Under the pieces are notes generated by a model. That model worked only from the letters and a program-made list of their open reading frames with translations, was not told the DNA's origin and did not search any database. A stretch of DNA of 64,000 nucleotides from Mastigias papua (taxonomy: Eukaryota; Cnidaria; Scyphozoa; Rhizostomeae; Mastigiidae). Within the stretch, counting starts at the first letter, position 1, and every line of letters starts with the position of its first letter. Below, piece after piece: positions 26,123 through 38,171 of the stretch. The position numbers were made by a program, and so were the translations under genes. The stretch lies in the NCBI GenBank assembly GCA_964019165.1, contig OZ025287.1, forward strand, positions 9,222,649 to 9,286,648, in the 5' to 3' direction.

Positions 26123-27550
26123 CGTGTGCAAAGGCAATATTGAGGTGGAAGCTTCGTTTTGATGAGGAGACAGTCATCTGGCTGGCAATATTGGTTATGT
26201 ATTCGTTGTTGGTTGCTGCTGCTTGCTTTGGCTTACTTCAAGTGCTCACAAATCGCCATGACAACATTGCAGTCCATTCGCAAAGCAGGAGTTGTGCTTG
26301 CCCAAACATATTTGAATACGGTGTTCAAGGGAGCTGGGTAAAGTCAGATGGCGAGTCCAGTGCAGTTCCAACCAATCAAAAACATGTTCCAACAGACTTG
26401 GAGATTCGAAGAGCCTTACGTATGCCTGATGAACTTCATCGCGATGATTTACGGTAGGCCTTTTTGTAGGAAGTAGAGTTCATGTTGACCGCTATGGTCC
26501 TGTGATGGAATGACAGGGCGTTTGTGCTTACACCGTAGTATTTACTGTCTAAGCACAGGATTGAAATCCAATGATGTGACTCTACTTTAGAATAAAACAT
26601 ATTCTTGAGAATAAGTAAGTAGATGGTCAGCAAATGGACTGTCTCTAGCAATTTGAACTCGTGTGATTAGAATGCACGACAGTACGTATCAAAGACACAA
26701 CAGTGGCGAAAACTTGACTGTTTGTTGGGGAGGGGGTCACATAAGCCTAGGGATGGGGAACTGTAGCAACCACACCCTGAATATGTCATTATTCGTTAAA
26801 AGTATTGAGGGGTTACTGTCCCCCCCAAGAAAAAAAAGAAATATCCTCCAATGAAATAGAAGAAAAATTTTAGAACTTAAAAACACTATCTGAGAAAACT
26901 CTGCTATAGATATACAAAGCAGGTCATTGCTTAGCCTTTGAGTTTAACTTCTACTTTTCATCCAATGCTATCTTTAGTGTACTGTACAATACAAACAGAA
27001 ACTGCCTCTGTTTTCTTTGCAGCTGTGGCTTTATGTTCCCAATTTCAAATACCACGATTCCATCTGCTTGTAATGCAAGCTCGGAGCACGCGTGTTGCAG
27101 TGAACATACAGGATGGTGTGGGAGCACGAAATATCATTGTGAAAATCCGAAATCTTCAGATTTTAGCAAGCTCGTTCCATCGAATGTGGCCGTATGGCAA
27201 CAGTTATCAAATAAATGTAAGCTGGAGGAAATATCTCGAGAGGCGGCATGCGATTTATTGAACTCCAATCAGTTCATTTTGATTTTTATCGGTATGTTTG
27301 CTTATAGCACTCTTAATTGTTTTGATACTCTTATTGCGAATAGTTTCCTGTGTGTTTTTGTATGTTTGATTGTGTGTTTGCTGTGTGTGTTTGATTGTGT
27401 GTGTTTGTTGTCTGTGTTTGATTGTGCTTGTTTATTGTGTTGTGTCTGTATGTCTGTGTGCTCAGTGTGAGCGTGCGTGTTTGCGCATTGCTATTTTTCT
27501 TTGCGTGCTTGGTGCTTGTGTGTACGTTTGTGCGTGTGCGCATGTATATT

Positions 27551-27635
<85 letters not shown>

Positions 27636-28417
27636 ACGCGTGTGTGCGTGTGTTTGTGTGTCTGCATGTGTGCTTGTTTGGTTTGCGTTAGCTATGTGAA
27701 ATACTGAAACAAACGGTGTTAAAACAACGCTGGGTTTAACCATCCAACACTTAATGAAGTCCATCTTTGCTTCTTATAGGTGACAGTGAAGCACGAAAGA
27801 TGTTGACAGCCTTGTTGCTTTTTCTGAGTGAAGATTTCTCAAATGTCCTGCACACAGATATTGATGCTCCAAAAAGAAGAATGTGCCAGGATGAAATGCA
27901 ACTTTTGAACAGCGATTGCAGGCAATATACTCGCAAGTCTTCTATTTTCTTTAGTGATGATGAGCTCTGTGGCAACCAAAATTCATTTCTCGCCGAGTAT
28001 TTCCCAGACTTCAATACTTTTCTAACTTCGGCAACACGAAAGAGAATTGAAACATTGTACGACATCGAGAATACTTATATTATTTTGAATTCTGGCTACC
28101 ACTTCAATGCAAACCCAATGAGTTTTATCCAGTACTACCTACGGCATATTGTAGGAATGCTGCGTGGCAAGCAATGGCCTAGGCTTATTGTAGAGACATT
28201 ACCAAAGACACCATCAGTTGTACTTAGTGACCAACGCTGGGCTTTTCATTCCGATGTTAATAAATTTTGCAAGGAAAATGGTATCACTGTCTTTGATAAT
28301 TTTCCGTTGTCCGATAGGTTAATGCCTTATGATGGAAAACATTTCAGATTACCATTTTATCTACAGAAAATTAAAATTCTGATGAACTTTTTGACAGTTC
28401 AAACCAACGCTTGTTAA
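26123..28417 (+). CDS. Membrane-anchored SGNH/PC-esterase-like protein with hevein-like motif (5' end uncertain)
   Basis: Exons 26123-26453, 27023-27291 and 27780-28417 join in phases 2 and 1. The first begins after an acceptor at 26121-26122 with an in-frame stop upstream, so the start is either in an unseen exon or the internal ATG at 26197 (387 residues). A strong hydrophobic segment (WLAILVMYSLLVAAACFGLL) near the N-terminus suggests a signal anchor. Exon 2 carries CCSEHTGWCGST with spaced cysteines, resembling hevein/chitin-binding type 1. Exon 3 opens with FIGDSEARKML, the block-I GDS nucleophile of SGNH hydrolases. LNSGYHFN is the middle block, and YDGKHF near the C-terminus gives the catalytic D-x-x-H pair. 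This layout fits PC-esterase/CASD1-like O-acyl-modifying enzymes of secreted glycans. The substrate is unknown, and chitin or another glycan binding is only inferred. Confidence 0.8.
27546..27632. repeat. (TG)n microsatellite
   Basis: A pure TG run with TG-rich flanks from about 27350 to 27680, in the second intron of the SGNH gene. It generates Cys-Val frames on + and Thr-His frames on -. Confidence 0.95.
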
Positions 28418-29560
28418 TGCAATGTGTATAGCCTAACGATTCCATAAAGACAAAAAAATACCCCACGCATTGAGAATTTCATGCAAATTTTAATGCCTCC
28501 CAAAGAGAAAACAAATACCTGATAAAAATTCCCCCAGCACTGACAAAGTTCTTTTTATATCCCCAAACTTAGAAGCTGAATACTGAATTATGTGGCCATA
28601 AGTATATTTTCATAGTGGCCAAATAGGTATAAACCCTCTGAGAGGCTTACATGGGGCGATAGTAAATGGTGGGACAGAGCTTCCTTATTAGGTTTGATAT
28701 ATTATCTGTGAAATTACTAATTCTCGCATGTTGAGTCTTTGTAATATTTGCTTTGTAATATTAAGATTACAGTGTATCCTCGGTTATCCGTACACCTCAA
28801 AATGACACATTTTACTTTTAAAATTTTTTCTTTTTGGAAAATTTTCTGTCCTTTCGTTCTGCTTGATACTCTTCAGCAGGAAAAGGGGACATAGCTCGAT
28901 GTTATTTTTCATTGTCTCCATTTCGGCCATTTTGGTATGACGTCGGCAGGTTTTTCGTCAGTTGTAATGTAGAAAAGCCATCTTAGGGAGCAAGAGTTCT
29001 GTCCTCAAGTATCCGAACTTTCGGTCTATCCAAGCGGTTCGCCCCACGCCTAGTTTATGCCGTTGGATAAGTGCGGATGCACTGTTGGCAATTGTGCCAC
29101 CGATGCCCACATATAGATTTACAAAAATGCGCCACTGTCTGGAAGTTTTCTATCCTTAGACGAACGTAGTTCTGTAATGTTTTGTGTCAGTATTTCCCAA
29201 ATACTGTGCCAGTTGGTTGGTGTGTCATGGAAAAATGCCCAAGTTCATCGATTGGTTGATAAACTAATAAGCAAAAGTGATGTATCTTCGTGTGACTATC
29301 CGTTTGGGGAGCTTGCAGCCACAGACAAATGCAATACCCCTTGCATTACTTGGCATTCTAATAAAGCTGTGGTTAGCATGGGCGTAGGGGAGCTTTAAAT
29401 TTAGGGGGCTGCAAACTGTCCGCCCGAATCAATGATGTTCTGCTTGAATGGATTGTTGTAGCTATTTTTGGGGAAAACTATTGTTTTCTCTGAAGAGATT
29501 GCCCCAAGGAAATAGATCTCTGCCCAACTGGGAGGGTTGCAGCCCTACCAGCCCCCCCGT
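28418..29560. other. 3' flank of the SGNH gene
   Basis: No gene is visible. A degraded pogo-like element occupies 28770-29084; the rest is unremarkable AT-rich DNA. Confidence 0.45.
28770..29084. mobile_element. Degraded pogo-like TIR element
   Basis: The left end CAGTGTATCCTCGGTTATCC faces the right end, whose reverse complement is CAGTGCATCCGCACTTATCC. TA precedes the left end, but the right flank is TT, so the duplication has decayed. Phrases such as tatccgaac and tatccaag recur inside. Confidence 0.5.
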
Positions 29561-29562
29561 GT

Positions 29563-29674
29563 CCTACACCTATGGTGGATAGGGATTACTATAGTGAGAT
29601 ATTGCGTGAGATGATGTGCCTACACCTATGGTGGATAGAGATTACTATAGTGAGATATTGCGTGAGATGATGTG
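29563..29674. repeat. 56-bp tandem duplication
   Basis: Two adjacent copies beginning cctacacctatggtggatag differ at one base (gg versus ga). A recent local duplication. Confidence 0.9.
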
Positions 29675-32650
29675 CTGTATGAGTGTGTTTGTAAATTATG
29701 AACCGTGGTTCATATAAGGTTGGAAAACCCACCGAACAAAACCAGGAGATCATTTGATCCCAGGCGGAACTCTATGACTTTATTCTACGGCTTTCCATAA
29801 TAACAACAATAACATATAACCTACCATATTTATACAGAATAACCTTTTCAGTAAAAATATTACTGCTATCACTAAGGGCACTGTTAAAATTAAAGTTTGT
29901 AAAGTAAAAGGTTAAAAATTATGAGAAATCGAAGTTAAAACTAGAAAAATTAACAGGGTTAAAAACTACAATATATACAGAAATCGCTAATAATCTAAGT
30001 TTGTGTCCTTGCTGGATGCTTTAAATCTCAAAAGTGATTTTTCGATTTGCAGGCCTCTATGTTAATTTTCTGTTGATCCTAGAATGGAAGCATCTGCTTT
30101 TGGCAAAACCATATTAGAATTGTGTGATAGATGCCAAGTGTTTGGCAAATTTTGGTACAACATTACAAATTTTGTAAGATGACAGAGATAAAATATTAAT
30201 ATGCTTCTCGAAGAACAGAATTTTACTATTGTATAAGAACCAGAAATTTGTTCGTGGCACATTTAAAATATTGTTTTGTTCAGCACTGATCAGGGTATAA
30301 AGAAAAGGAAACTGATCAAGAAGGAAAAATATAAATAAGGCCTGTATCGTAAATATTCCTGTTCGCTTTCCATCCATTATCTGATGTTTCGTTCTCTGAT
30401 GGATGAAATACCGGTATCACTGGTTCTTAAATGCTGTGATGTCTCCGCTTTGTCGCACAGCATTTAAGAAAGAAGTTCAGACTTTTTACTTAGTAAAATG
30501 GTAAATATATATGGTAGAAATGTAAATATTTGGAATTTATAGCCAGAAATAGTTTTTGAGCTTTGTAGCCAACAGATTGATGGTGTGTGACTTAATGAAA
30601 TCTGAGGTCTGTTTGCTTCTAATTTTATCATGTAACCAAGGAAAGTCCTGTTTTCCCTAACTTTTAATCTTTTTAAACTGCAGAAAAATTAATCCATGTT
30701 TTTCTGCAGTCGTTTGAAATAAAAATGACAAAGCTTTCTACACTGCAATTTATCTTTAAAGGCAATTTGTCTAGTGGATAAAGCCTGTTTAAACGCCCCA
30801 TTCTAGCTAAATCAAACCTGTGTGCATGCCAGCGCAAAGCATACTGACTGACTATATATAAACAGTATGCGTTTTGAGGAAGGATGAGAAAAGTTTTCAA
30901 TAAAGGGAATCCAAGCATGTAGGCCGAAAACCTGCTGTTTGCTGGCACAGGAAGAGGCCCATTAGTGATAATGTCTTTTTTCAGTGTGTCGGGGAAAAGT
31001 CCTGAGGCCTACAGTGTACCAGAATCCCGAGAAAAGAACAAAAAGATGGTTAAGTTGATAAAAAGACCTGATCAAGTTTGTTGATCTTAGATTTGAAACA
31101 AGACCCACAGTAGGCTCTAGGAAGGAAGTGGAAGGCAGGTATTCCATAGTTGACAAGTTCTTGGAATGAAAGATGAGTTATTGGGGAAGAGTTGGAAAAT
31201 TAAGTAATATGACTTGGAAAGGGTTTAATTGGTTAGAGCTTCTGGTAGTTCGAACGTATCTCACTGGGTCAGGAATACTATTCCTGGTCTGCAGCGAACA
31301 ATGTCCTTGACAATATCCATAGAAAATGTCAAAGATGCCCTGGCACTTTGAGACATAGTCTGGTGTTAGAAGAATGATGTGTTTGGTTCTGCCTGTCACG
31401 AATGATAATGAGCCAATCTTGTGCTTGTTTTTCTGCTTCTATTAGGCAGTTTAAAGAACGACTCACATCCCGGTAGTACTAGACACTACTTTTATACTGG
31501 GATATGATGGAAGCTAGCTTGCAGAATTTTAGCTTATAGCGAAGTCAATTTCGGAGTGTTTTTAATCATGAAACAGAGGTTGCCCCTTAGCTATTTCGTA
31601 CTTGTACTTTACAGTAGTAACGTGCCAATGTTCGCGCCACCGCTTCCACTTTAAGTTACGTCCTTGAGACTGGCATGAAACTGCAAGCCTCTGTTGTTGA
31701 TTACCTTGCTATAGAGATTGGCCGTATTCTCAAGATCAATCCTTGATAGCAAAACCGATTTGTTGTATTTTGCTCTGAGAAGCCCACTTGGGAGAATTTT
31801 TGTTGTCACATGCTCGAATCGCTAAAGGCCTAATAAAGTATCACACATGTCGCAAGAGGGATGGTCGCCTGAGCTTCGCCTCCAATTTCATTTTTACATT
31901 CGCTTGATTCTCACGTGGAAGAACAGACCAGTATAAATCACAAACCAGAACATCTCGATTTTATGAGGCCCCTCTAATTTCCTGTGATTATGATAAAGGT
32001 GTTTATGTGAGCTAACTAAACTGTTGTATTGACAATACTGAAAGGAACTCCTCTACTGCTCCAGATACAGAGGCGAGACTTCAGAGAAATTTGTTGCTTC
32101 CAGAGATAACAAGCAAAGGAACATTTTCGTCGTATTATATTGAAGGAATAAGCTCTGAAGACTCATCACCGGTGAGTAGATTATTGTTAACAGTTCAATT
32201 CGTTTTAGTAAGTGATGGAAATTGTGTTTGACAAGCACCTCGTGGTTTACTGTGAATATTTGATGTTATCTTTTCTTTAAATGAACAAGTTAACATTTGT
32301 CACCCAAAACAGCGCCAGTGCTGTTTGCAGTTGATATGAGTACTGCAGTTTCACGCTTGATTTTTAGCACAAAGGGTACAGTTATGCATGGGTAGTGGTT
32401 AGGCAGTTAAGTTACACCTGTTTGGAAAGATAGCAAACTTACAAACTGCATTTACTTTTCAGGCAATAATTTGCGAAGTCTTTTATTGACAAATTTTTTC
32501 ACTCACTTCTTGTAAGCACGTTTTTGTTATTGAATTAAGTTCACCTGCCACGGATCAAGTTATATGGATAATAGGAATACAAGTTTACATCATTTCTTAA
32601 TAATTTAGTGGAGATTTATTTAATAATGTCTATGATTTCCACCAGGGAGG
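29675..32650. other. Gene-free AT-rich region
   Basis: Several minus-strand open frames of 60-90 codons lie at 30062-31399, but none carries a recognisable motif. They do not link into a protein I can name. A strong hairpin lies at 30424-30470. Degenerate transposon sequence is possible. Confidence 0.4.
30424..30470. other. Perfect 15-bp hairpin
   Basis: TTCTTAAATGCTGTG and CACAGCATTTAAGAA are perfect reverse complements separated by a 17-base loop. It could be a small foldback element or a small-RNA precursor. Confidence 0.7.
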
Positions 32651-35489
32651 TGTTCTTATTGAGCCAATTGATTGCTTCTTGCTAATTATTTGTTTTGTGG
32701 TTTTATGTACTGCAATATTGGACTGAGATTACTTTTATCCATCTTCATCATGGGCCTCAAACTCATGTCACTTTGTGAAGGGGCCACAGTAGACAGAGTC
32801 TGGATGAGGCAGGGCTGCATTAGTATTTCCACAAAAAACTATACTAGAGACATCTTGTATTGTAAAATCTGTTTGATACTGAATCCAAACTAGTAATGAC
32901 TGCATTCAACAATAGGTCAAATATTCCCCAATTATGAGACTGTGATATGTAGAAAGCCTATGCTGACTATGCAGTGCTGCATAGGCAAACCCATAGTACT
33001 GGTTGCCATGAAGTATTTCTCTGTGCACAAGAAAAGTTGCATGCTATATGATAAGATGCTGTGGAAATAGATCTACCAGCGCATATTAACATTTCCTTGT
33101 TGTATCATTGTATGGGTCACAAAGTTTGATCATAGGAACTGTGTGTGGCCCCCAGGCTGCAATTTTGAGACCTTTGATGTACATGTATGTCTGAGTAACA
33201 AAGCTTCCTGTTTTTTATGGAACCTAGCTCAAGGCCTAATTCCTAAAGTTACTTATTTGGGCCTCATTGACTGAACAGCAGTCAGTGCCAGCCACTGGGG
33301 AGCAAGAGGGGGCAGTTCCCATAACACTTTCAGGAAAAATGAAATTTTTAGGTTGTGGTTGGTACAAGGTTTCTCTAGAGCTTTTCCCCAGACACCTAGA
33401 TCTGTTCTCCCCCCCCCCCCCAATAAATAGCGAAATGTTTGCTGCTGATTGCAGTATTTCGAAGTTCCTGAATTTTAGCTACACATTTTTGTGCTTTAGA
33501 CATTGTAAGTGGTCAGGTTTGAAATAGTGTACACTGTGGACATTACAAGATTCTATGGAAACCTGCTGATTAACTATTTGCTGCAAAATATTGCACAGAA
33601 TTCATGTAGATTTGACCTGTTTAGTCTTGATTGCTTGTAGTGATAAAAATATTAGGAATTGGGAAGTCCCTTAAGGATTTTTTCTTTCTTTTTATAAGTT
33701 CTTTAGTATTTTTTGGCCTTCTAGCTTTCTCACAAAGCAGTTCCTTTAAGAACAATGTATATAATGTTAAGACCAGATTTCTTTTTATCAATATCAATTG
33801 CATATGTCTAGAGAAGAGAGTGGAATAATGATCATGTTCAGTCATGAAGTGATGATATATGGTGATGATGTTACAGAAGGGATTATGAGATGATTATATC
33901 TGGGTTGATATTGTGTTCCCTGGGCCATCATTGCAAACCAGAAACATCATTTTATGGTGAATAAGATTTAGACTGTGTCTTGCCCAGAAGTCAAACTGAC
34001 TTATAGGAATCAGAAATGGTCTATGAATTGTCTTGATGAAAAGCATCTTTTGAAGTTGCTGGCTTTGCAAAAGTTTTCTACAAATGTTTGCTATATAGAT
34101 TAAAGTTGAGACTGCAAATGACAGCCCTTCAACATTTTTTAGCATTTAACTTACACCAGCCATGTCGAGCTATAATGTTTATTGCTAACTTCAAATAAAA
34201 TATTTTATTCATATAACCACTGTTATTGTTATTTGTTCAGTTTGTTTATTATGGCAATACTTAACACAATTTCAGGCTACATACTAAGAAATTGTGCTGA
34301 TTGTTTACATGTGAAACATATATAAGTCTTCCCGCATAGTAGTCCTTTCTGTTCAACAGAACAATATTAATTATTGTTTCTAACGTGTCATTTGAATCTT
34401 GTTTCTTGTAAGTTTAATCAAACCAAGTGGTCACTTGTAAAGTGCCAGCCATCTGGCAAGCTTTGCGGATATTTTTTAATCCTTTTCGTTCAAACATTAT
34501 TTTAACTCTTATTATTGTTCTCAATATGACTGCTTGAACTCTTAGAACTATTGTTATTAGTCTCAGTGATTGCCTTGCTCCATCACTTGTTAAGCACACT
34601 TCTTCCATTGCACACTGCCATTGGTGCAGTGGCTGAGAGTGGGTGTGGGCCTTAACAGATGTGAAATTACATTATGGGCTTTCATCGCATCCCTGAACCA
34701 CCCTGCCTGTTTTCTTTGTGGACTTCCTGTTATATTCAGGAACTTGATTGATCCTTGTCCTGCTACCTGATAGTTATGGAAAATAAATTAATATGCCCAG
34801 TATGGGCAGTTTTCATAAAACAGCTTCCTTGGGAAAAGCTGACAGTCAGCCCCTGGGCCTTACTTCAAAGTTTGCAGGAGTTTTGAGACTTCTGCTGCCT
34901 TGTCAACAGAGAAATTTCCCTTTTGCCCCCCCCCAAAAGCCTTCATCCCACAGCATACCCAGTGCATAGCCCATGTTATTGATTCTATGCTTCAAAGTAA
35001 TTCAATGTTTCAGATCATTGTTGTTGAGAGAACTTTATGATGAAAGCTTCTTATGAAATCTTTAGATAATGAAAAAGCTTTGAAATTTTCAATAATTTAA
35101 ATAAATGAAGTTTTCAAATGGGTTAACCTAGCAATTAGAGAGGACCATTAGCTGTTTAGTTATGGTAGGATTGAAGCATTGTGGTTTGATGCATAAGCTT
35201 GGATTTTTTGCACTCAACATTTGACTGCATTTCAGATACTTTAAGATAGTTTAGTAACTTTGGTAGCATTTGATGGGGAGTTGGTTTTTGTGAAAATTGG
35301 GGTGTCCAGGTCTTTCCTTGTAAGCCTTTCCTCTATGTGGCTTCTATTATGTCCCTATTTGCTGCTCGGGGAGGGGGGAGTATGCCACCAATCAAGTTGT
35401 GAGTTCACATTGAGACCAATTGCTTGGATTATCAAATAGTTTGTCATGTTCTAAGAATTAGATGTGTTGATTCAATCCCATGTTCTTAG
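32651..35489. other. Gene-free region with low-complexity patches
   Basis: No coding exon supported. Short C-runs (33410-33421, 34927-34933) and AT-rich sequence dominate. Fragments reminiscent of hAT-element ends lie around 32750-33170 but are too weak to call. Confidence 0.4.
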
Positions 35490-35705
35490 ATACTGTAAAT
35501 TTTCAAATTAGCCTCCTGAGGGCATGGGAGCTTTTTCAAAGGCAAAACTTAGCCAAGGGGAGGGCTTATTGGGAGGGGGGGCTTATAAAATTATTTGACA
35601 CATGCCATATGAAAAGCTTATGGTCAAAGCTCCTTTTATCTATAATAGTAAGAAAACAGTCTAGCAGTAAAGCATCATGGTTCAGTCGAGCAACTGATAA
35701 ACTTT
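35490..35705. mobile_element. Truncated relative of the 20987-21291 MITE
   Basis: It starts tactgtaaattttcaaatta + gcctcc, like the TIR of the 20.99-kb element. It then matches that element's reverse complement: gggggcttat followed by aaaattatttgaca and aaaagctt. The second TIR is missing; a LINE fragment begins immediately after. Confidence 0.55.
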
Positions 35706-36130
35706 GATAGAGCGTGATATCCTATAAGATGATGAATAAGATCTGCCCTGAAAGCCTTTGGGATAGATACAAAATAAGAAATACGTACTCAAGTTATAGA
35801 ACAAGAAACTGCATGGATATTCAGATTCCAAGGTATAATCTTGAGTACTCAAAAAAAGTTTTCACTATTTAGGGTTAAAAGATTGCAACAACATCCCTAT
35901 TACTATCAGGGAACTCTCAATGTTGCAACAATTCAAAAAGCATCTCAAAACACATTTGAGGAGCTGAGTTCAACTAATACATGACCCCCTGGAAGATCAG
36001 TTGCACCCTTATTTTACTAATTTGTATTTATATATTTTTGCAATATTTGTCAGTTTTTGTTTTCTCCTGCTGAAGGGATTTTTGTGCATAAAAATTTTAA
36101 TAGTATGTATAGATAGGAATACAAAATGTT
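35706..36130 (+). mobile_element. LINE 3' fragment, frameshifted
   Basis: It translates to the C-terminal tail typical of CR1/L2/Jockey-type reverse transcriptases: MMNKICPESLWDRY, YSSYRTRN, and, after a one-base frame change near 35856, KKSFHYLG ... NNIPITIREL ... FKKHLKTHLRS then a stop. It is 5' truncated and a pseudogene; 3' UTR-like AT-rich sequence follows. Confidence 0.65.
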
Positions 36131-36620
36131 TGGTTCTGTTTGTTTCAAACTAATGAACTGAAGCACTGTCAGTGATTTTCCTTGTTCCTCATTCGTAAGT
36201 TTTCTGCATACAAAGGGCGTATCTTAACATTTTAAGGGCAGTTCAGTAGAAGCAGGAACAGCCGCAGCAGCAACAACAACAACAACAACAAGGTTTCTAG
36301 ACAACTAGAAGTAATTTCAGTTATGTTTAGTTTCGTGCAATTTATAGCTAGTCCAGCGAGTGTTGTTATAAGGCCTGGGACAAATGTGACGTCATTATTA
36401 AATTTGAAAGTTCAATACTCACCACGGAATCAAGTAATAGCACTTAGGGGTCGCATCACTTTAGGCCCCAAGGCAACCTGCTCTCTTGCTCCAACTCCCT
36501 CTCCCTCGGCGTCCCTGCTCTAGAGATCTTCAACTAAGTTCGTCATCATTGCGATCAACTATTTATGGGGCTGTAGCAAAGCCTAGTTTCCAATGTGCCT
36601 TTAGATAGTTTTTGCGACAC
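36131..36620. other. Gene-free, short (CAA)n tract
   Basis: A CAA repeat lies at about 36272-36293 after a CAG-rich phrase. It could belong to an unseen 5' UTR exon of PPP6R, but no support beyond a following GT exists. Confidence 0.3.
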
Positions 36621-36623
36621 TTA

Positions 36624-37161
36624 GGGGCCATTCAAAAATTACGTACGCTGAATATCGATGGATTTTTAGCCTCACCTCCCCCTTGTACGCTTTCGTACGT
36701 TTTAGAGGTACCGCCTCCCCTTAGCTTACGTACTTTTAAGCCATCACCCCCCCCCCACCCGCCTAAAAATTCAAATACATAAATTCTCCAAGAGACGCAA
36801 CATTTGCTGACTTCAGGCATGCGCACAAAGGTCTTTTCATTCTTGCAGTATGAAAGGCGCGCCAAAGAACGCGTAGCTGTGCTTGCAATCCAATATTTGC
36901 TAGGTCATTTCGCCACCCTCTTCCAAAATGAAGCCAAAATACACCAAGCAATTGCTGGCTTGACATTGGGTCAATGTTGGATCGTTTGGCCAGGGCTTAA
37001 AAGATAGTTGTATTTACTTAAAATGTTTTTCAAATAAACAGCACTTAAGAATCACATGGGCGTATATACGTTCTTTGAAATACCCCCTCCCCCTTGTACG
37101 TTCTCGTACGCTTTTCAGGTACCCCCTTCCCCCCCTCCAGAGGGTACTTACTTTTTGAATG
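36624..37161. mobile_element. TIR element with CCATTCAAAAA ends
   Basis: The left end ggggccattcaaaaattacg faces a right end ending gtacttactttttgaatgg, its approximate complement. Both ends continue inward with a C-rich cctcccccttgtacg phrase and a cgtacg palindrome. The SINE at 37162 abuts the right end, so the outermost bases there may have been displaced. Confidence 0.6.
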
Positions 37162-37425
37162 GTTGTTGTTGTTGTTGTCGTTGTTGTTGTTTACTTTATT
37201 TTGAGTAGGCTGTTATATCTAGCGTTTTCAGCTAATTTAGGCCTACTGTGCATGCCGCATCCAGGCATGGGACCCCTAGTTTAACGTCCCTTCCGAAGGA
37301 CGGGGGAGTGAGTTGCTTTGGTCGTTTATCTGGATAGTCGCCCATCCAGTTGCTGATCTAACACAGCCAGGCTTAACTTCAGCTGGCTAACGGAAGCCAA
37401 CTGAACCGCTTAGCCACTCATTCCA
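37162..37425 (-). mobile_element. 5S-rRNA-derived SINE, full-length copy A
   Basis: Read on the minus strand, it has GAAGTTAAGC and, about 31 bases later, CTGGATGGGCGAC. These correspond to the internal-promoter box A and box C of 5S rRNA, with similar intervening sequence. It ends in an (AAC)n tail (plus-strand GTT run at 37162-37190). Copies B and C lie at 49021-49275 and 59322-59463. The body ends in the shared phrase around ggcatgcacagtaggcctaa. Confidence 0.7.
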
Positions 37426-37437
37426 TAAACTTGCATA

Positions 37438-37587
37438 CGGCATATTGGAAACACACTACCTGCGGCTGCTGGCGGCCACCTGCGACTGTCGGCGGCAGGT
37501 CGGCGGTACCGGGAATAAAGTAGAAATGGTTTCAACTTTTGTAGCAATGCCGGCGACAGCCGCAGACAGTGTGTGTCCAATGTGCCG
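37438..37587. mobile_element. 150-bp GC-rich MITE with TA duplication
   Basis: The left TIR CGGCATATTGGAAACACACT and the reverse complement of the right end, CGGCACATTGGACACACACT, are near-identical and continue into ctgcggctg. TA flanks at 37436-37437 and 37588-37589. It is clearly GC-richer than its surroundings. A partial end repeat (ggcggcag) continues to about 37640. Confidence 0.75.
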
Positions 37588-38029
37588 TAAGTGCCGCATA
37601 CACCATTGCCTTCGATAGTCGTCGGCAGTTAACGGCACATTAAAAACCGGGCTTAAGCATGTCTCGGCATGTCACAAGGAGTTTGAGGTATTTGAATAGG
37701 ACCTGAAAATGCAAAGAAAATTAAATGAGCAAATAGAACTGTAGTGCATGTATCTAGGGAGTTTAAAGTATTGAAACGGACTTTGAACGTGTGAAAGGAA
37801 ATTTCAGGTATGTGAAAAGGAATGTTAGCTATTTAGAAAGGACTGTAAATTGTATGGAACAGAGAAAGGGAGGAAAGATGGTAAAGTTGGTAGAGAAAAC
37901 AGTAGATTCTATCAACTTGTACAAATACGGTGCAAATATTATCTTCCACGTGATTTGCTCGTAGCCAAACCTGCAGCCTAAGGATTTGGTCAGGCAGTCT
38001 TGCACTACACCTTTTTTTTTACTTGAAAG

Positions 38030-38171
38030 AGCATAGGTTCCAAATCTTTGATTGGCTGAGAGCTGTGATCGCATTTGTTGATAGAATCGCGCGTTCTAAT
38101 TTGCTGAAACGGTATGGAGAATTTAAATGCGATCAGAGCTCTCAGCCAATCAAAGATTTGGAACCTATACT
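38030..38171. mobile_element. 142-bp foldback MITE with 9-bp target duplication
   Basis: Long inverted arms start AGCATAGGTTCCAAATCTTT on the left and, in reverse complement, AGTATAGGTTCCAAATCTTT on the right, continuing through gattggctgagagct. A perfect 9-bp duplication ACTTGAAAG flanks it (38021-38029 and 38172-38180). Long TIRs with 9-bp duplications point to a Mutator-like source. Confidence 0.85.

Noticed and set aside
27331..27764. Cys-Val-rich (+) and Thr-His-rich (-) open frames
   Set aside because: They are products of the (TG)n tract within an intron. The same applies to the frames over the AC tracts at 53.8 and 59.8 kb and over the TA/CATA tracts.
30062..31399. Run of minus-strand frames that might form a degenerate transposon protein
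   Set aside because: No motif could be matched, and joining them would need several frame changes.
32744..33180. Possible hAT remnant (gggcctcaaac ... ctgcaattttgagacc)
   Set aside because: The ends pair poorly and no 8-bp duplication is visible.
37395..37425. tRNA-like A box (TGGCTAAGCGGTTCA) at the SINE head
   Set aside because: No B box follows at tRNA spacing, while 5S-like boxes do; a tRNA origin is less likely, though not excluded.
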